A stretch of 64,000 nt of DNA from Periplaneta americana (GCF_040183065.1 NC_091123.1:13973501-14037500); one strand, 5' to 3'. Positions 1-10,756 are shown, counted from the stretch's first letter. Notes: generated by a model not told the origin, from the letters alone. Numbers and translations: made by a program.

Positions 1-95
1 TGGACGTTCATTGCTGCCCTCACTTAAGCCCACCATTGGTCCCTGTCCTGAGCAAGATTAATCCAGTCTCTATCATCATATCCCACTTCCCTACT
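1..95 (-). mobile_element. LINE-1 3' fragment, cut by window edge
   Basis: Read on the minus strand this is the 3' end of the non-LTR retrotransposon that recurs through the window (here called LINE-1). It encodes part of the C-terminal RDQW.AYVRAA segment. The (TAAG)n tail and the stop codon lie outside the window. Similarity ends near 95, so this copy is strongly 5'-truncated. Confidence 0.8.
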
Positions 96-1176
96 AGTAC
101 AACACAAACTTTTAATATCAATACTTAATACAACACAGTAAGCATCGGTCAGGCCACCATATTCTTGCAATAAAGGTCCAGGGCACACATACTTTCCAGT
201 TAAGAGTGTAATGAAATTGAGAATATAAGATAATCATAAGAAAAATACCGGGATTATCCCTAAAACGTTCTTCTATAACATTGGATAACAAGTGTATTAT
301 TAACTACAAAGTACCAACTAAGCATAATTGCTTTTATGTAACTAATGAATTACCAGTAATAGTTTTGACTGCTAACTACGAACTAAGCATTTACATAGCT
401 ATTACATTTTATAGCATGTCGATATTTGAAATAATGCTGTATGTTGTTATTTTTATTCCTTTAATACGCTATTTAAGGGGGGAGGTACACCTTTTTGTAT
501 TATTTTACTATATTTCAACATTTTTTTTTCTCAGAATCTATAGTCTCTTTGTAAATAAAAATTGGCATGCTTAATATAGCCTATACTATCTGTAGGCTAC
601 ATCACTAAGCAATTTTAATGTTTTCAGAAATCCAACAGTTATTTTTCTTTAGTTGTGAAAATTTGTGGAATATATTCTTCACCTGGACATGTTTATCCTG
701 AGAACTCAAATACTGAAGATACTTGTTGAAACTTTCTCCCATGTGAACAATATACTCTAAAATCTTTACTGTAAAATATATAGTTTATTTTTTTAATAAC
801 ATTGATTTCTACTAAGAAAACTGAGTCTGTATGATTACAAAAAATATTTTGTAAACTAGCATATATGGGCTAGGCTTAGTTTTGGGACATCACCAGATAT
901 CACAATAACAAAAACGTTTACCCTCAATCTTATAAATCAACTGTCCGAAGACAGGTCTGAACTTCACAAGTGACACCAATTAGGCACCAGTCATGGAGCA
1001 ACTAAGCCAGGAGATAATGGGATAGGGTGGCCAGTTTCTTTCTCCCTTCATTGCACACATCGCCGACTAGCTACATATTACACTAGTCAGACATCAGATG
1101 TACTGGTATACAAACAATTTATTGTTCTTCCTCTGACACATATCGTCAAGTGAGATGTACTGCCTGATAATATATG
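96..1176. other. Unassigned AT-rich stretch
   Basis: I see no recognisable gene, tRNA-like head, terminal inverted repeat or tandem array. A 97-codon open frame at 281-574 (+) is hydrophobic and low in complexity, as expected by chance in AT-rich DNA. Confidence 0.5.
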
Positions 1177-1656
1177 TACTTACTTACTGGCTTTTAAGGA
1201 ACCCGGAGGTTCATTGCCGCCCTCACATAAGCCCGCCATTGGTCCCTATCCTGAGCAAGATTAATCCATTCTCTATCATCATATCCCATCTCCCTCAAAT
1301 CCATTTTATTATCTTCCCATCTACGTCTCGGCCTCCCTAAAGGTCTTTTTCCCTCCGGCCTCCCAACTAACACACTATATGCATTTCTGGATTCGCCCAT
1401 ACGTGCTACATGCCCTGCCCATCTCAAACGTCTGGATTTAATGTTCCTAATTATGTCAGGTGAAGAATACAATGCGTGCAGTTCTGTGTTGTGTAACTTT
1501 CTCCATTCTCCTGTAACTTCATCCCTCTTAGCCCCAAATATTTTCCTAAGCACCTTATTCTCAAACACCCTTAACCTATGTTCCTCTCTCAAAGTGAGAG
1601 TCCAAGTTTCACAACCATAAAGAACAACCGGTAATATAACTGTTTTATAAATTCTA
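1177..1656 (-). mobile_element. LINE-1 3' fragment, 5'-truncated
   Basis: The minus-strand open frame (1194-1656) encodes the C-terminal part of the LINE-1 reverse transcriptase protein: [48 protein letters not shown] and GRPRRRWED, ending in NLRVP. A (TAAG)n tail follows the stop (1177-1190 on the plus strand). The frame is nearly intact, but the reverse transcriptase core is missing, so this is a dead 5'-truncated copy. Similarity stops at about 1656; the open frame runs past it into unrelated DNA. Confidence 0.88.
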
Positions 1657-2293
1657 GATATGGAATTAAAATTTGGAGCACATCTTGATGGGAGTCCACC
1701 TGTTTGTAGACAACAATTTCGCACAACTGACCACAAGTAGCATATATACAGGTGCTCTTGTTTACTTCACATGCACGATGTGTTGTAAACGAAACTTATT
1801 GTCAAGAGCGCCCCCAGGGATTTTTTATTTTATATGCGTTTCATTTTTATTTTATTTTATTTTTCCATCCATTGAGCAAGCTTTGACATTGCCAATCATT
1901 TTATCCTGCGCTACAAGTACAGTGGAACAGTCATTCAGGTATGTGTATTCATTATTATTATGATGTTCGTTTGTTTTGGTTAGGCCTACAGCATTTATCA
2001 GAAAATACTTATATGTATTCCTTGTACATATATGTTTCAGCACCCTTCAGCTAAGGAACACCATGCGAGATGACCGTCTTTCCTCTCTATGTATGCTGTC
2101 CACACATGGAAACTCATAGAAGAAAACAGAGAATCATTTTTGCATAAAGTGATTGATATCTATGGACGAGAACCTAGGCGAATGCAAATTTTATTTCAAG
2201 TTCAAGAATCAGAATAGTGAAATACTATTAGCTGGAATATTGTATATAGATACATCAGAACATCAAAATTTGAATTATTATCAGCGTCTAATA
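1657..2293. other. Unassigned stretch
   Basis: Nothing recognisable. Short open frames at 1673-1963 (+) and 1852-2043 (-) have no recognisable motif. Confidence 0.45.
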
Positions 2294-2521
2294 TCATACA
2301 GTCACGAAGTTTGAGGTGATTTTTTTGCATTTCTCGCGATACAGCACTCCAAGCAGTTAGAAACTAAGAGTGCTAGAAACAATAGACTGTGCCGGTACTA
2401 TTTCACGTTGTCTGTGATGAGGCGATAGTAGCAATCCTAATGGCTAGCAACTAAAGTTCAACTGTCATTGGATGCATATTCCCTATGTATTGAGCTCCGT
2501 GACTGTATGTACTAGACTGTG
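2294..2521. mobile_element. MITE, CACAGTCTA family
   Basis: The ends read CATACAGTCACGAAG at the left and GACTGTATGTACTAGACTGT at the right. The interior contains a block close to GAGGCGATAGTAGCGATCC shared with the copies at 11610, 24657 and 27473. The left terminus has lost the outer CACAGTCTA. It is a non-autonomous DNA transposon with no coding capacity. Confidence 0.7.
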
Positions 2522-2532
2522 TTATTATCTAT

Positions 2533-2533
2533 A

Positions 2534-2582
<49 letters not shown>
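2533..2582. repeat. (TA)n microsatellite
   Basis: About 25 TA units. It sits exactly at the left edge of the dispersed repeat at 2583-3630; the inverted copy of that repeat ends at 49905 in a short (TA)n as well, so the TA run probably belongs to the repeat. Confidence 0.9.
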
Positions 2583-2585
<3 letters not shown>

Positions 2586-3157
2586 TTGAACTGGTAATGA
2601 AGATTACGGGAAAACGGCTGAACGGATTTTAATAAATGACTCCTCATTTTGAGGCTTCAAACCCAAAGTTTTTCAGAAAAATAGTAGTTTTTAGTGAAAT
2701 GTTAATTTTCCTACACCATTTTCCTATTTTCCTTAATCCATCTGATGTCAGTTTTGAGAAAATATGTCTTTCCAGAATAAAACAAAAAACACACTACAGT
2801 AAACAATAGACTATTACACGAAGGCCATGACCTGCAGGATTGCTGACGTATTTAGAATTCAAATTCAATTGGCTATTAAAAACTTCAAGACTTGCTAAAA
2901 ATAATTTATAAGTCTGATTCTGCGGTATTTATTTTCTGAGTACAGCTGTGTATTGGATATTAAAATCTACAATGACATTATTAGCATTAGAAATGAAATA
3001 ATATTATAGTTAATGCCATGATGTGACTTTTTTCAATAATTATACATATTTTATTGCTATATTGATGATATAAAAGTGAAACGTTTTGGAGTTATATAAG
3101 TAGATGTGGAGAATATCTTAAATTACAGCTTCATTTCAATAATTTACTGAGTGACAG

Positions 3158-3209
<52 letters not shown>

Positions 3210-3630
3210 CAAAACTTATAAGGTAATAATATTGTTATAAAAAATCAAATATTTTTATAGTTAAGTGGAGTTGGGTCTTTTTTATATAGGCTACTTAATG
3301 GCGGTGTGGCTCAAGAGAGCACAAAAATTACAGTTCCTAAGGAGAAACCAAAAGGTATTACTTACTGATAAAATAAGAGGTCTACAATATTTTATAGTCT
3401 TCCGATCATTTGCGTTTTCGAGTTAAAACTCAAAAACTGGAGCTGAATAAGTTCAAGAAAAAGTATTTGACATTAAAAAAAAAACATTCAGACGGAGTAT
3501 GTTTCATTATTTGGAAGCAAATAACTTTCAAAATGTCTGGTATTCTTCATTGAAAATAAATCTGAAAAATTGTATTTGAACGTGTAATGAACTTAGTTTG
3601 CAGCATTTTCTGCACAGGCCACTAACTTAG
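2583..3630. repeat. Dispersed repeat R1k, copy 1
   Basis: This segment matches 48994-49905 in inverted orientation over almost its whole length, with many substitutions and small gaps. Shared blocks include GGGAAAACGGCTGAACGG near the (TA)n edge and AAATGTCTGGTATTCTTC near the other edge. It contains an internal (TA)n run at 3162-3207. No open frame or terminal inverted repeat is visible, so the class is not assigned. Confidence 0.75.
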
Positions 3631-3965
3631 TATTATATAATTTTGAATTAAATTTTAAATTTAGGGTAATTTAGATTTCAGAACTGGCTATTTTTCATGT
3701 TCAATTTTCTGTCTCCTCGTCCATCCATTTCCCCTAATTTTCTAACCATCTTGCTACCATTGAGATTGGATCCCGCGGGCGCCTTTGCTTATTGTAGAAG
3801 GGAGTTCCAAATTTTATTTTCTTGTCAGTACTTATCAGCCATAACCCCAATCAGAGGTAAAAAAAAAATCACTTATATACCAACTAATTTTATTAGCATA
3901 ATTGATGTAAACAGGATTGCATTTTATTTTAAATTTAATATTAACAATGAACCTTAATTAATTAG
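3631..3965. other. Unassigned stretch
   Basis: Nothing recognised apart from an 86-codon open frame (3697-3957, +) with no known motif. Confidence 0.4.
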
Positions 3966-3982
3966 TTGTAATTAGACTTGTA

Positions 3983-4367
3983 CTTACTTACTTACTGGCT
4001 TTTAAGGAACCTGGAGGTTCATTGCCGCCCTCACATAAGCCCGCCATTGATCCCTGTCCTGTGCAAGGTTAATCCAGTCTCTACCATCATATCCCACCTC
4101 CCTCAAATTCATTTTAATATTATCCTCCCATCTACGTCTTGGCCTTCCTAAAGGTCTTTTTCCCTCCGGCCTCCCAACTAACACTCTATATGCATTTCTG
4201 GATTCGCTCATACGTGCTACATGCCCTGCCCATCTCAAACATCTGGATTTAATGTTCCTAATTATGTCAGGTGAAGAATACAATGCATGCAGTTCTGCAT
4301 TGTGTAACTTTCTCCATTCTCCTGTAACTTCATCCCTCTTAGCCCCAAATATTTTCCTAAGCGCTTA
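3983..4367 (-). mobile_element. LINE-1 3' fragment with split 17-bp TSD
   Basis: Encodes the LINE-1 C-terminus (MSESRNAYRVLVGRPEGKRP; GRPRRRWEDNIKMNLREVG) followed by a stop and a (TAAG)n tail. It is flanked on the left by TTGTAATTAGACTTGTA (3966-3982). The right-hand duplicate is split into TTGTAATT (4368-4375) and AATTAGACTTGTA (4653-4665) by a later foldback MITE. Removing the MITE restores an exact 17-bp target duplication. Confidence 0.85.
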
Positions 4368-4375
4368 TTGTAATT

Positions 4376-4652
4376 GAGGACCGTTTTTGTGAAACTTGCC
4401 AACTGCAAAATTTGCAAAATTGAGATTTTGATGGATTCGTTAACATAAGGCAGGCCTCTACATGATGTTCAAAGCGTCTTAGTAAAATTGGGTTATTTCT
4501 CTTCATTGTAGTGTGTCAAAGTGTGATCGTTTTTTCAAAACTTGCTTTCTGCTATAAGTGAGAGATACAGCAAAACTTGCTTACTGTAGTGTTTTGTCTC
4601 TTCTGTAAAATTTAGTTTTTTTCAGTTAGCAAGTTTTGCAAAAACGGTTCTC
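4376..4652. mobile_element. Foldback MITE inserted in the LINE-1 target duplication
   Basis: The arms are inverted: GAGGACCGTTTTTG at the left and CAAAAACGGTTCTC at the right, continuing into matched AAACTTGC / GCAAGTTTT. AATT stands on both sides (4372-4375, 4653-4656), which suggests a 4-bp target duplication. There is no coding capacity. Confidence 0.72.
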
Positions 4653-4929
4653 AATTAGACTTGTATAAAACTTTTTGACATTGTCAAAATCTTAAAGCTA
4701 CATAAAATCTTAAAATTATAAATTACTAACACTAGGCCTATATTAAAATTATACATAATAACTAAAATTAACTTAGATTGAATAACAGAATGACTAAGAA
4801 TAACAATTTTACATATATTGGCATTTTGCAAGATAACTGAAAATAATAATTCAGTCTGTTTATTGCGTCCTGTAGTCATTATGATGGGTGTAGATTCTAA
4901 TGATGAAATTCTTCTTGAGTACAACACCC

Positions 4930-5110
4930 CTGAATTTAGTCTTCATTTAATACTCCTATAATGAATAATATTTTACCTGTAAATTTTTAATAACTAGTTT
5001 TTTAAATTTACCTATTGTAGGTATTTCCTCAATGTGCTGGGGTAACCTGTTGTATAATTTGAAACCAGTGTATGTAACAGATACATTGTACATTTTTAGC
5101 CCATTCTTTG
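4930..5110 (-). pseudogene. Possible LINE reverse transcriptase C-terminal end
   Basis: The minus strand reads TGFKLYNRLPQHIEEI, then GKFKKLV and VKYYSL. This resembles the GIKLYN.LP.EIK ... FK..LK..L ... YS ending common in Jockey/CR1-type reverse transcriptases. It directly follows the end of the AAA-ATPase-like pseudogene, so the junction may be a chimera. It could instead be divergent C-terminal sequence of that gene. Confidence 0.35.
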
Positions 5111-5990
5111 TTACATAACCATTGTACGCTTTGTGTTGTGAACTTTTCATCTTCTGTGAAGTTAAAATCTTTCAATAGCTTGTTTAATCTCTTTTTCAGT
5201 AAGGCCATAATATTCACCAAATTCTTCCACATCTAGAAACCTAAAAGGATTCTTAATTTTCATGGTCATTGAAAGCTTAACACCAGCAATGTAGATGTCT
5301 GTGAGGATCACACCAGCTACATGGTACCATATCTCAATTCAGGAGCTATAATGTCGACAGGAAGAAGAGTAATGTTGTCTAAATTCTCTGAACATTGCTC
5401 TCATTGGCAGAGAATCATACTCATCTGAAAGCATAAAAACTTTCTCCTTATTGTGCTTATGTAAATACCCACACAATAGATCAAAGTTCTTCAGTGCATC
5501 TTGAAAATCCATGTTCTTGTATTCTCATCACACCAGCCAGCACAAATGTTCTTCTCATTGTCTTCCAAGTGTACACTGCTTCTTAAATACTCATGTTCCT
5601 TGAAAGCTTTATGTATAACAATTTTACAAAGTTATCTCCCTTAATCTACCAAAAAAATTTACCTTTATCACTGGATATTTACCAAAGAAATTGTTGACAA
5701 AAGTCATGTTCTCAATTTTAAGCATTCTTCTTTAATTTCTTTCCTCACTATCACGTGGTATAGAAGCTCCTGTATCCACATCAGCCTGTTTCTTTATGAA
5801 GCATTTAACCATATCCATGTTGATGGATATGGTTAAAAAGATGATGGTGCAGTTACCATTACCAGTTTTTGTGACTTCAACACTCCTTCACATTTATCAA
5901 ACAAGGCTTTCATAAGAACTGATTTATCCGCATATGATGATGCATACATAACTTCATGGAAGTGAGGAAATTCAGAAAATGTAACTTGCT
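5090..5990 (-). pseudogene. AAA-ATPase-like (PF09820-type) pseudogene
   Basis: Reading the minus strand through several frameshifts and stops gives the order of motifs of the 'predicted AAA-ATPase' family PF09820: an N-terminal stretch with YADKSVLMKALFD (about 5900-5960), a degenerate P-loop region followed by NMDMVKCFIKKQ (about 5800-5850), GKYPVIKVNF (5650-5700), a Walker-B-like VFMLSDEYDSLP (about 5410-5440), LTDIYIAGVKLS (about 5275-5310), FGEYYGLTEKEIKQ (about 5185-5235) and a YNGY motif (about 5118-5130). The known family carries an ATPase domain, often with a nuclease-like C-terminus, and is patchily distributed in bacteria and some arthropods. The P-loop glycine-lysine segment is destroyed and there are at least four disruptions, so the gene is dead. 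No intron or promoter is evident. The assignment rests on motif order only. Confidence 0.6.
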
Positions 5991-6211
5991 ATGTCACTGA
6001 ATCCTGTAAACAAAAGAAATTTTTACGTACTAAGTAATGACTCCATTATATAACATGGCTTCAAGGTAAATTAAACCATTTAATCATTTTTACAACATTG
6101 TTCCCAACCACAAAATATATCTTTCATTTTATCACATAATTTGTCAGAATATCATTTTGAGCTTGTTTAATTATGGGAAATAAATAAATGCTATTTTAAT
6201 AGAGAAATATA

Positions 6212-6460
6212 AAATGAAATTAAATAAAAATAAATAAATTATGGTTTATTTAACGACGCTCGCAACTGCCGAGGTTATATCAGCGTCGCTGGTGTGTTGG
6301 AATTTTGTTCTGCAGGACTTCTTTTACATGCCACTAAATCTAGTGACATGAGCCTGTCGCATTTAAGCACAGTTAAATACCATTGACCTGAGCCGGGATC
6401 GAACTCGCAACCTGAGGCACAGAAGCCCAGTGCTATACCAACTGCGCTACTCAGGGCGAC
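6212..6460 (-). mobile_element. SINE-B (tRNA-derived) with 12-bp TSD
   Basis: On the minus strand a tRNA-like head starts near 6460 with an A-box-like TAGCGCAGTTGGTATAGC and a B-box-like GAGTTCGATCCC. The body ends in GCGTCGTTAAATAAACC and an A-rich tail at 6212-6240. A perfect 12-bp duplication TAGAGAAATATA lies at 6200-6211 and 6461-6472. Target-primed retroposition explains the structure. Other copies are at 13499, 35203 and 52188. Confidence 0.87.
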
Positions 6461-6597
6461 TAGAGAAATATATATTGGTTTTTATTTTATTTGTAATCTC
6501 TGCACAATACTTCTGCATTATTTGAAATTCACTAATCCTATTTAGCTTGAATACTTGAGACTCTAATTTAAAATTGCTAATATGATACTGTATTATT

Positions 6598-6778
6598 TAG
6601 TTACTTACAAGTGGCTTTTAGAGAACCCGGAGGTTCATTGCCGCCCTCACATAAGCCCACCATTGGTCCCTATCCTGTGCAAGATTAATACAGTCTCTAC
6701 CATCATATTCCACCTCCCTCAAGTCCATTTTAATATCCTCCCATCTACGTCTCGGCCTCCCTAAAGATTTTTCCCCTT
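6598..6778 (-). mobile_element. LINE-1 3' fragment
   Basis: Short copy of the LINE-1 3' end with the tail at the left (TTACTTAC). The coding part resembles GRPRRRWED ... NLRVP but has substitutions and ends in a degenerate segment near 6778, just before the MITE at 6803. Confidence 0.78.
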
Positions 6779-6802
6779 AGGTCTTCCCTCACTACTACTA
6801 TA

Positions 6803-7194
6803 CTTGTTTTTTTGAAAGATGGGACATGACAGTTAAGCGGCCGAGCTTGGAACTACAGTGCTATGTTGCCAATATGGACTACCACACTGCCATCTGATGG
6901 AAGTTAGCAATTGTTGTTAAGATGGCTGACGTTAAAACATTCATTGACTATTGACGTGAAGGTAAAAAAAAATACAAAAATCGACAGAGAATCAAAGACG
7001 AAACATTCCAATATTAACATTGTGTGCACAATAAATGTTGCCAAGAGAGCTATTTAGCACTCGTCACTTGGGAACGGAAGTTTGGCAACTCAACCGTCGT
7101 TACCATAGCAACAGACCTACCACGCTATGTGACATTCAATTGTTTTTCCGATCGCAACGCTCCTGTCATGTCCCATCTTTAAAAAAAAAACAAG
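6803..7194. mobile_element. MITE with CTTGTTTTTTT ends, TA target
   Basis: Terminal inverted repeats: CTTGTTTTTTTGAAAGATGG at the left and, on the opposite strand, CTTGTT followed by a T run and AAAGATGG at the right. The repeat continues into GGGACATGACAG in both. TA (TATA at the right) flanks each end, as in Tc1/mariner insertions. No open frame. A diverged half-copy lies at 10150-10330. Confidence 0.83.
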
Positions 7195-7810
7195 TATAGG
7201 CCTATTACTACTACTGCATTAAAAAACCTGTACTGACAGCTATACAATTAATAAATTGTTTTGTGATAAAAAAATTTATTCTTGTTATGTTTTAAATCAG
7301 GTTTCCAGAATTTTGATGATCTCATATTTCACCACTAAACATTTTCTAAGCACCATATATCTTCCTCTTCCTTTGCATGAAAGGACTAAAATATAGATTA
7401 TTTTAAATATTACAGTAGATATCTATTATTATGGCCTTAAACAATACTGGTAATACTGAAAATTCATGTTGGCAGTGCCATTGCTCAATATTTGACTTAT
7501 TTATCCCGAGTATATGTGGGTGATTGAATTTATTTTTTATAATATCGCCAAAGATGAATCATACAATACTTCAATACATACAGCGCTACTCTGTTCGAAT
7601 TCATTTCATCACGACCCATCCTTGGTAAAAGATTTTTAAAATTGTGTCTATCACCAAGCTACATCAATGTATTGTACTGTTTTCGAATTTCGCGCCACAA
7701 ACCCTCCGTTTAATGGCGGATGCTAGCCGATTCATTTTGTGACATTTTCCTTGCCTGCCACTCACGGGTATGTGTCTCTAGTAAGTATTACAAACTCTTT
7801 GGGTAACAAC
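7195..7810. other. Unassigned stretch flanking the hAT element
   Basis: Nothing recognised. The last 8 bases (7803-7810, GTAACAAC) are the left target duplication of the hAT element that follows. Confidence 0.45.
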
Positions 7811-8019
7811 CAGTCGCGGCTCGTGAACTTGTGGATCGGGGGAGCTGCAGTAGATTTTGATACATACAAATTTCACTTCTTGATACCATTACTAATAAGT
7901 ACAGGACAAAAATAAATGCAGTACATATCGAAAAACCAAAACTTCCTGAGTTAGTTGGGAGACGTATGTGGCATCATTTACCATGATCGCTAACCATTGA
8001 TTTCAGTCTGAATTTCAGA

Positions 8020-8630
8020 TCGTCAGAAATTCAACATGCAATCTACCAGTCATTCTGAATTGTTTTAGAATTAACTTTAAACACAGTGGCATGTTCCAAA
8101 TGATTTTTGAGAGGCTCTTTTAGATTACTCACGAACTGTAGCAACCCACGAAATAGGCTACACCAGGGTTCTTCGAATGGTTTTTTCTTCATCATGTCCC
8201 CTAAGAGGAAGTTCATATTGGCCGCAAGATACAGTTAATAATTTTTAAAATAATTTCACGATTTTTTCTCACTTGAGATGTTTGTTCTGTAGGCTTCACT
8301 TAATTGCGCAGCAATATTAGTTCTGCCTAACATAGCCAATGAAACAACATTTTTCAGTTGAGACGGCGAAGATTCGTGCTTTTTTATTTGTAGGGACAAA
8401 TATCCTATATCTGTCACACCGCCCCTAGTCCATGCAGTATCACCACCGAAGAGGCAAGAAAAACAAAATACAGCATTTTTTTTATTCACATCCACATAAC
8501 CACGAATGCTTAGCGTAACTTTCACTGTTAAACTTCCTTTACATATGCACTATTTCGGCTGGACGAAGCTTGAGTAAGATTTAAATCGGATAAGGGACGA
8601 CCCTTTAATTTCATATTAATCTTTTCCGCA
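8020..8630 (-). pseudogene. hAT transposase remnant (TTF zinc finger / DUF4371 type)
   Basis: The minus strand reads KGRPLSDLNLTQASSSRNS, then after a frameshift near 8530 VDVNKKNAVFCFSCLFGGD (the TTF-type zinc-finger cysteine motif), HESSPSQLKNVVSLAMLGR, VRKNREIILKIINCI and HATVFKVNSKTIQND. That is the order of the N-terminal zinc finger and start of the DUF4371 region in ZMYM-like hAT transposases. The catalytic RNase H-like domain and the hAT dimerisation domain are absent. Several stops and frameshifts are present. The longest open piece (8256-8525) is not a gene. Confidence 0.8.
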
Positions 8631-9148
8631 AGTGAAAATTGAGAAAAATAAAATCATTATTCTTTAATTCACACACACTCATGCTTGCACATTTGCACGG
8701 TACTAAGATGTCACACCAAAGCTACACTCGGATATAATGATGGTCAACAATTTCCTAAAACTGTAAAAAAAAGTCTTTCGTATTTTATGTGCTATATCAA
8801 AAGAATTCTACTAGCGCAATCATTTTGAGTTAAGACAAATATTAGGTTCTGCTGGAACTAGATATACGTAATAATAAGACAAAAGAGAATATTAATTTCG
8901 TTATACTCACTCGATAAGATTCTACAACAATAAGTATGAAGAGAAAATAAAAAATTTGCCATTTAGTTTCAAGGGAATACGGGGAATAGAGAATCCATTT
9001 GATGTAGCATTACAATAGTTGTGTGAGAGGGGAGGAAAGATCTTCCCTTGTAGCCTGGCTCTGCAAGCTACTGCAGCGAAATATGGGTTTTAAACAGCGG
9101 CAGTTTCCCTCTGCTTCCCTTCACCTCTCTACCACCTGACCTATAATC

Positions 9149-9773
9149 TTTTCGCTGTAAGAAAAATCCTAATGTAAACAATAGCACGTGACTGAAGTGA
9201 GGCTTCATTGGCCGCTGTTTGCCGCCATAGATTCTCAGTACGTGCTCCCGCCTACTGTTGTACATTCTGTTTCATGTTAAACATTTCCCGTTACTCGTCA
9301 AGTAGGCCTAACCTCACTACTATGCATTCGTTTGCTTAGGAAACATTTACTTTATAATTACTGCCATTAAATTATTTTTAAGTTTTATGTCTTCACAAAG
9401 GACAGTTGAAGATGCAGAAGCCATGCTTCAGTACCACATGCTTACGTGAATAACTACGAGTTCAAGTGACGCCACTTTGTTACAAAAACAGACTACCTCG
9501 GTATTACTGTTGGTATTCATCCGCGTTCATAGTACATAACAAAATATAAAAGTAGCTTTTCTTTTACATAGCGTTTTACATATGAGTGAAATTAGATGTT
9601 TCGTCGTATTTAACAACTAGAATTCAATTTTTTATTTTCAAATAATACAATATTGTGGTTTCCAAATACGAACTATATTTTCCTGCGCTATGTGAGTGTT
9701 TCGACTGGGAGCCAATCACGGGTATGACAGCAACGTGCTTATGTTTACATTAGGATTTTTCTTACAGCGAAAA
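9149..9773. mobile_element. Inverted-repeat element nested in hAT
   Basis: TTTTCGCTGTAAGAAAAATC and about 20 more bases at 9149-9188 recur as the reverse complement at 9733-9773, ending CTTACAGCGAAAA. The repeat is nearly perfect over about 32 bp and then fades. No clear target duplication and no coding frame. Confidence 0.72.
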
Positions 9774-10149
9774 CAGTATAGCAAGAGACGCTCACTATGA
9801 GCTATCCCACCCTGCAGATCCCAGGACGACTTTGAATGCAGTGCCAATTCCAGTAGAGTCGACGCGCAAAAAGATAATGCATAAGATAATAGTACATATT
9901 CGCGGTAGATGAAATATAAAGCAATTTACCAATAAAAGCTATAACAATTCTTCTAGAAATTAAAATAAATATTATTTTTATTTTCTTGTCAAAGCAGGGA
10001 GTGCTGCAGCTCCGCAGCTCTTATGGCCCCTGGTAACAACTGTTGTGTAGCTAAAGTTACAGTTTCCACGTGATGAGTGTTCAATAGCCCTCATGGCGAT
10101 ATTTGTTGTGCACGCAATGTACGTTCTGTTTTTCATTCCCTGTCCATTT

Positions 10150-10330
10150 TTGACCTTCACTCAATTGTCAATGAAGGTTTTAACGTCACCTGGTAGCTCG
10201 CATCGAACTATAACGTCATTGCATCAGCTGATCGTGTGGTCGCCCAAATTGGCAACGCAACGCTGTAGTTCCAAGTACGGCCATTTAACTGTCATGTCTC
10301 GTCTTTCGAAAAAAAATTATATATATAAAT
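10150..10330. mobile_element. Half-copy of the MITE at 6803
   Basis: Matches the reverse complement of about 6810-6960, including CTGTAGTTCCAAG, GGCCATTTAACTGTCATG and TCTTTCGAAAAAAAA. Only one terminus is present, so this is a truncated or diverged relative. Confidence 0.6.
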
Positions 10331-10380
10331 ATAAATATATAAAAGTAATAAATGAGTGACCTAAAACCTATGATCACGTA

Positions 10381-10577
10381 GGGGAGAGTCGGGTAGCATC
10401 GGACATCGGGTAATATCGGACAATGAGTGTCTTTCATCAACAACACGATGATAGCACCTGATTGACATGGTTACGTTTCTGTAATGTCGCATTGAGAAAC
10501 GTAACCATGTCATTCAGGTACTACCATATGGTGGTAGATGAAAGAAACGCACTGTCCGATACTACCCGACTCACCCC
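10381..10577. mobile_element. Palindromic MITE with TA target
   Basis: Left arm GGGGAGAGTCGGGTAGCATC, right arm ending ACTACCCGACTCACCCC, flanked by TA on both sides (10379-10380, 10578-10579). A second inverted block, ACATGGTTACGTTTCT / AGAAACGTAACCATGT, pairs near the centre, so almost the entire 197 bp could fold into one hairpin. Confidence 0.85.
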
Positions 10578-10581
10578 TATG

Positions 10582-10756
10582 TAACAAATTGGCCATCCCC
10601 ATGTTAAAAACAGTAACATGGGGAAGAGAACAACCACCAGAATCGCCACCGTCGCTTAGGAACGACCGCTAGATGGAAGTACAGTTGCTCCGTGCAATTC
10701 AAATTATAGTTATAACTTGACTTATGCAGTAGCTAGATGGCAGCATAGTGAAATTC
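10582..10756. repeat. Dispersed unit R175, copy 1
   Basis: Contains ATTGGCCATCC, AGAACAACCACCAG, ATCGCCACCGTC and CTTATGCAGTAGCTAG. The same series of blocks recurs from 10996 onward and continues at 13417 across the large insertion at 11544-13416. Confidence 0.65.

Larger units (their letters stand above)
7811..10032 (-). mobile_element. hAT transposon, decayed, 8-bp TSD
   Basis: The element begins CAGTCGCGGCTCGTGA at 7811 and ends in CCCCTG at 10032. A perfect 8-bp duplication GTAACAAC lies at 7803-7810 and 10033-10040, the size expected for hAT. The terminal repeats are short (CAG...CTG) with a looser match inward (AGCTGCAG / CTGCAGCT). The transposase remnant on the minus strand is described separately. 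A 625-bp inverted-repeat element (9149-9773) is nested inside. Confidence 0.85.

Noticed and set aside
281..574. 97-codon hydrophobic ORF
   Set aside because: Low-complexity Ile/Phe/Tyr composition expected from AT-rich DNA; no motif, no gene context.
7195..7810. Host exon before the hAT element
   Set aside because: No open frame of useful length with splice signals or recognisable peptide.
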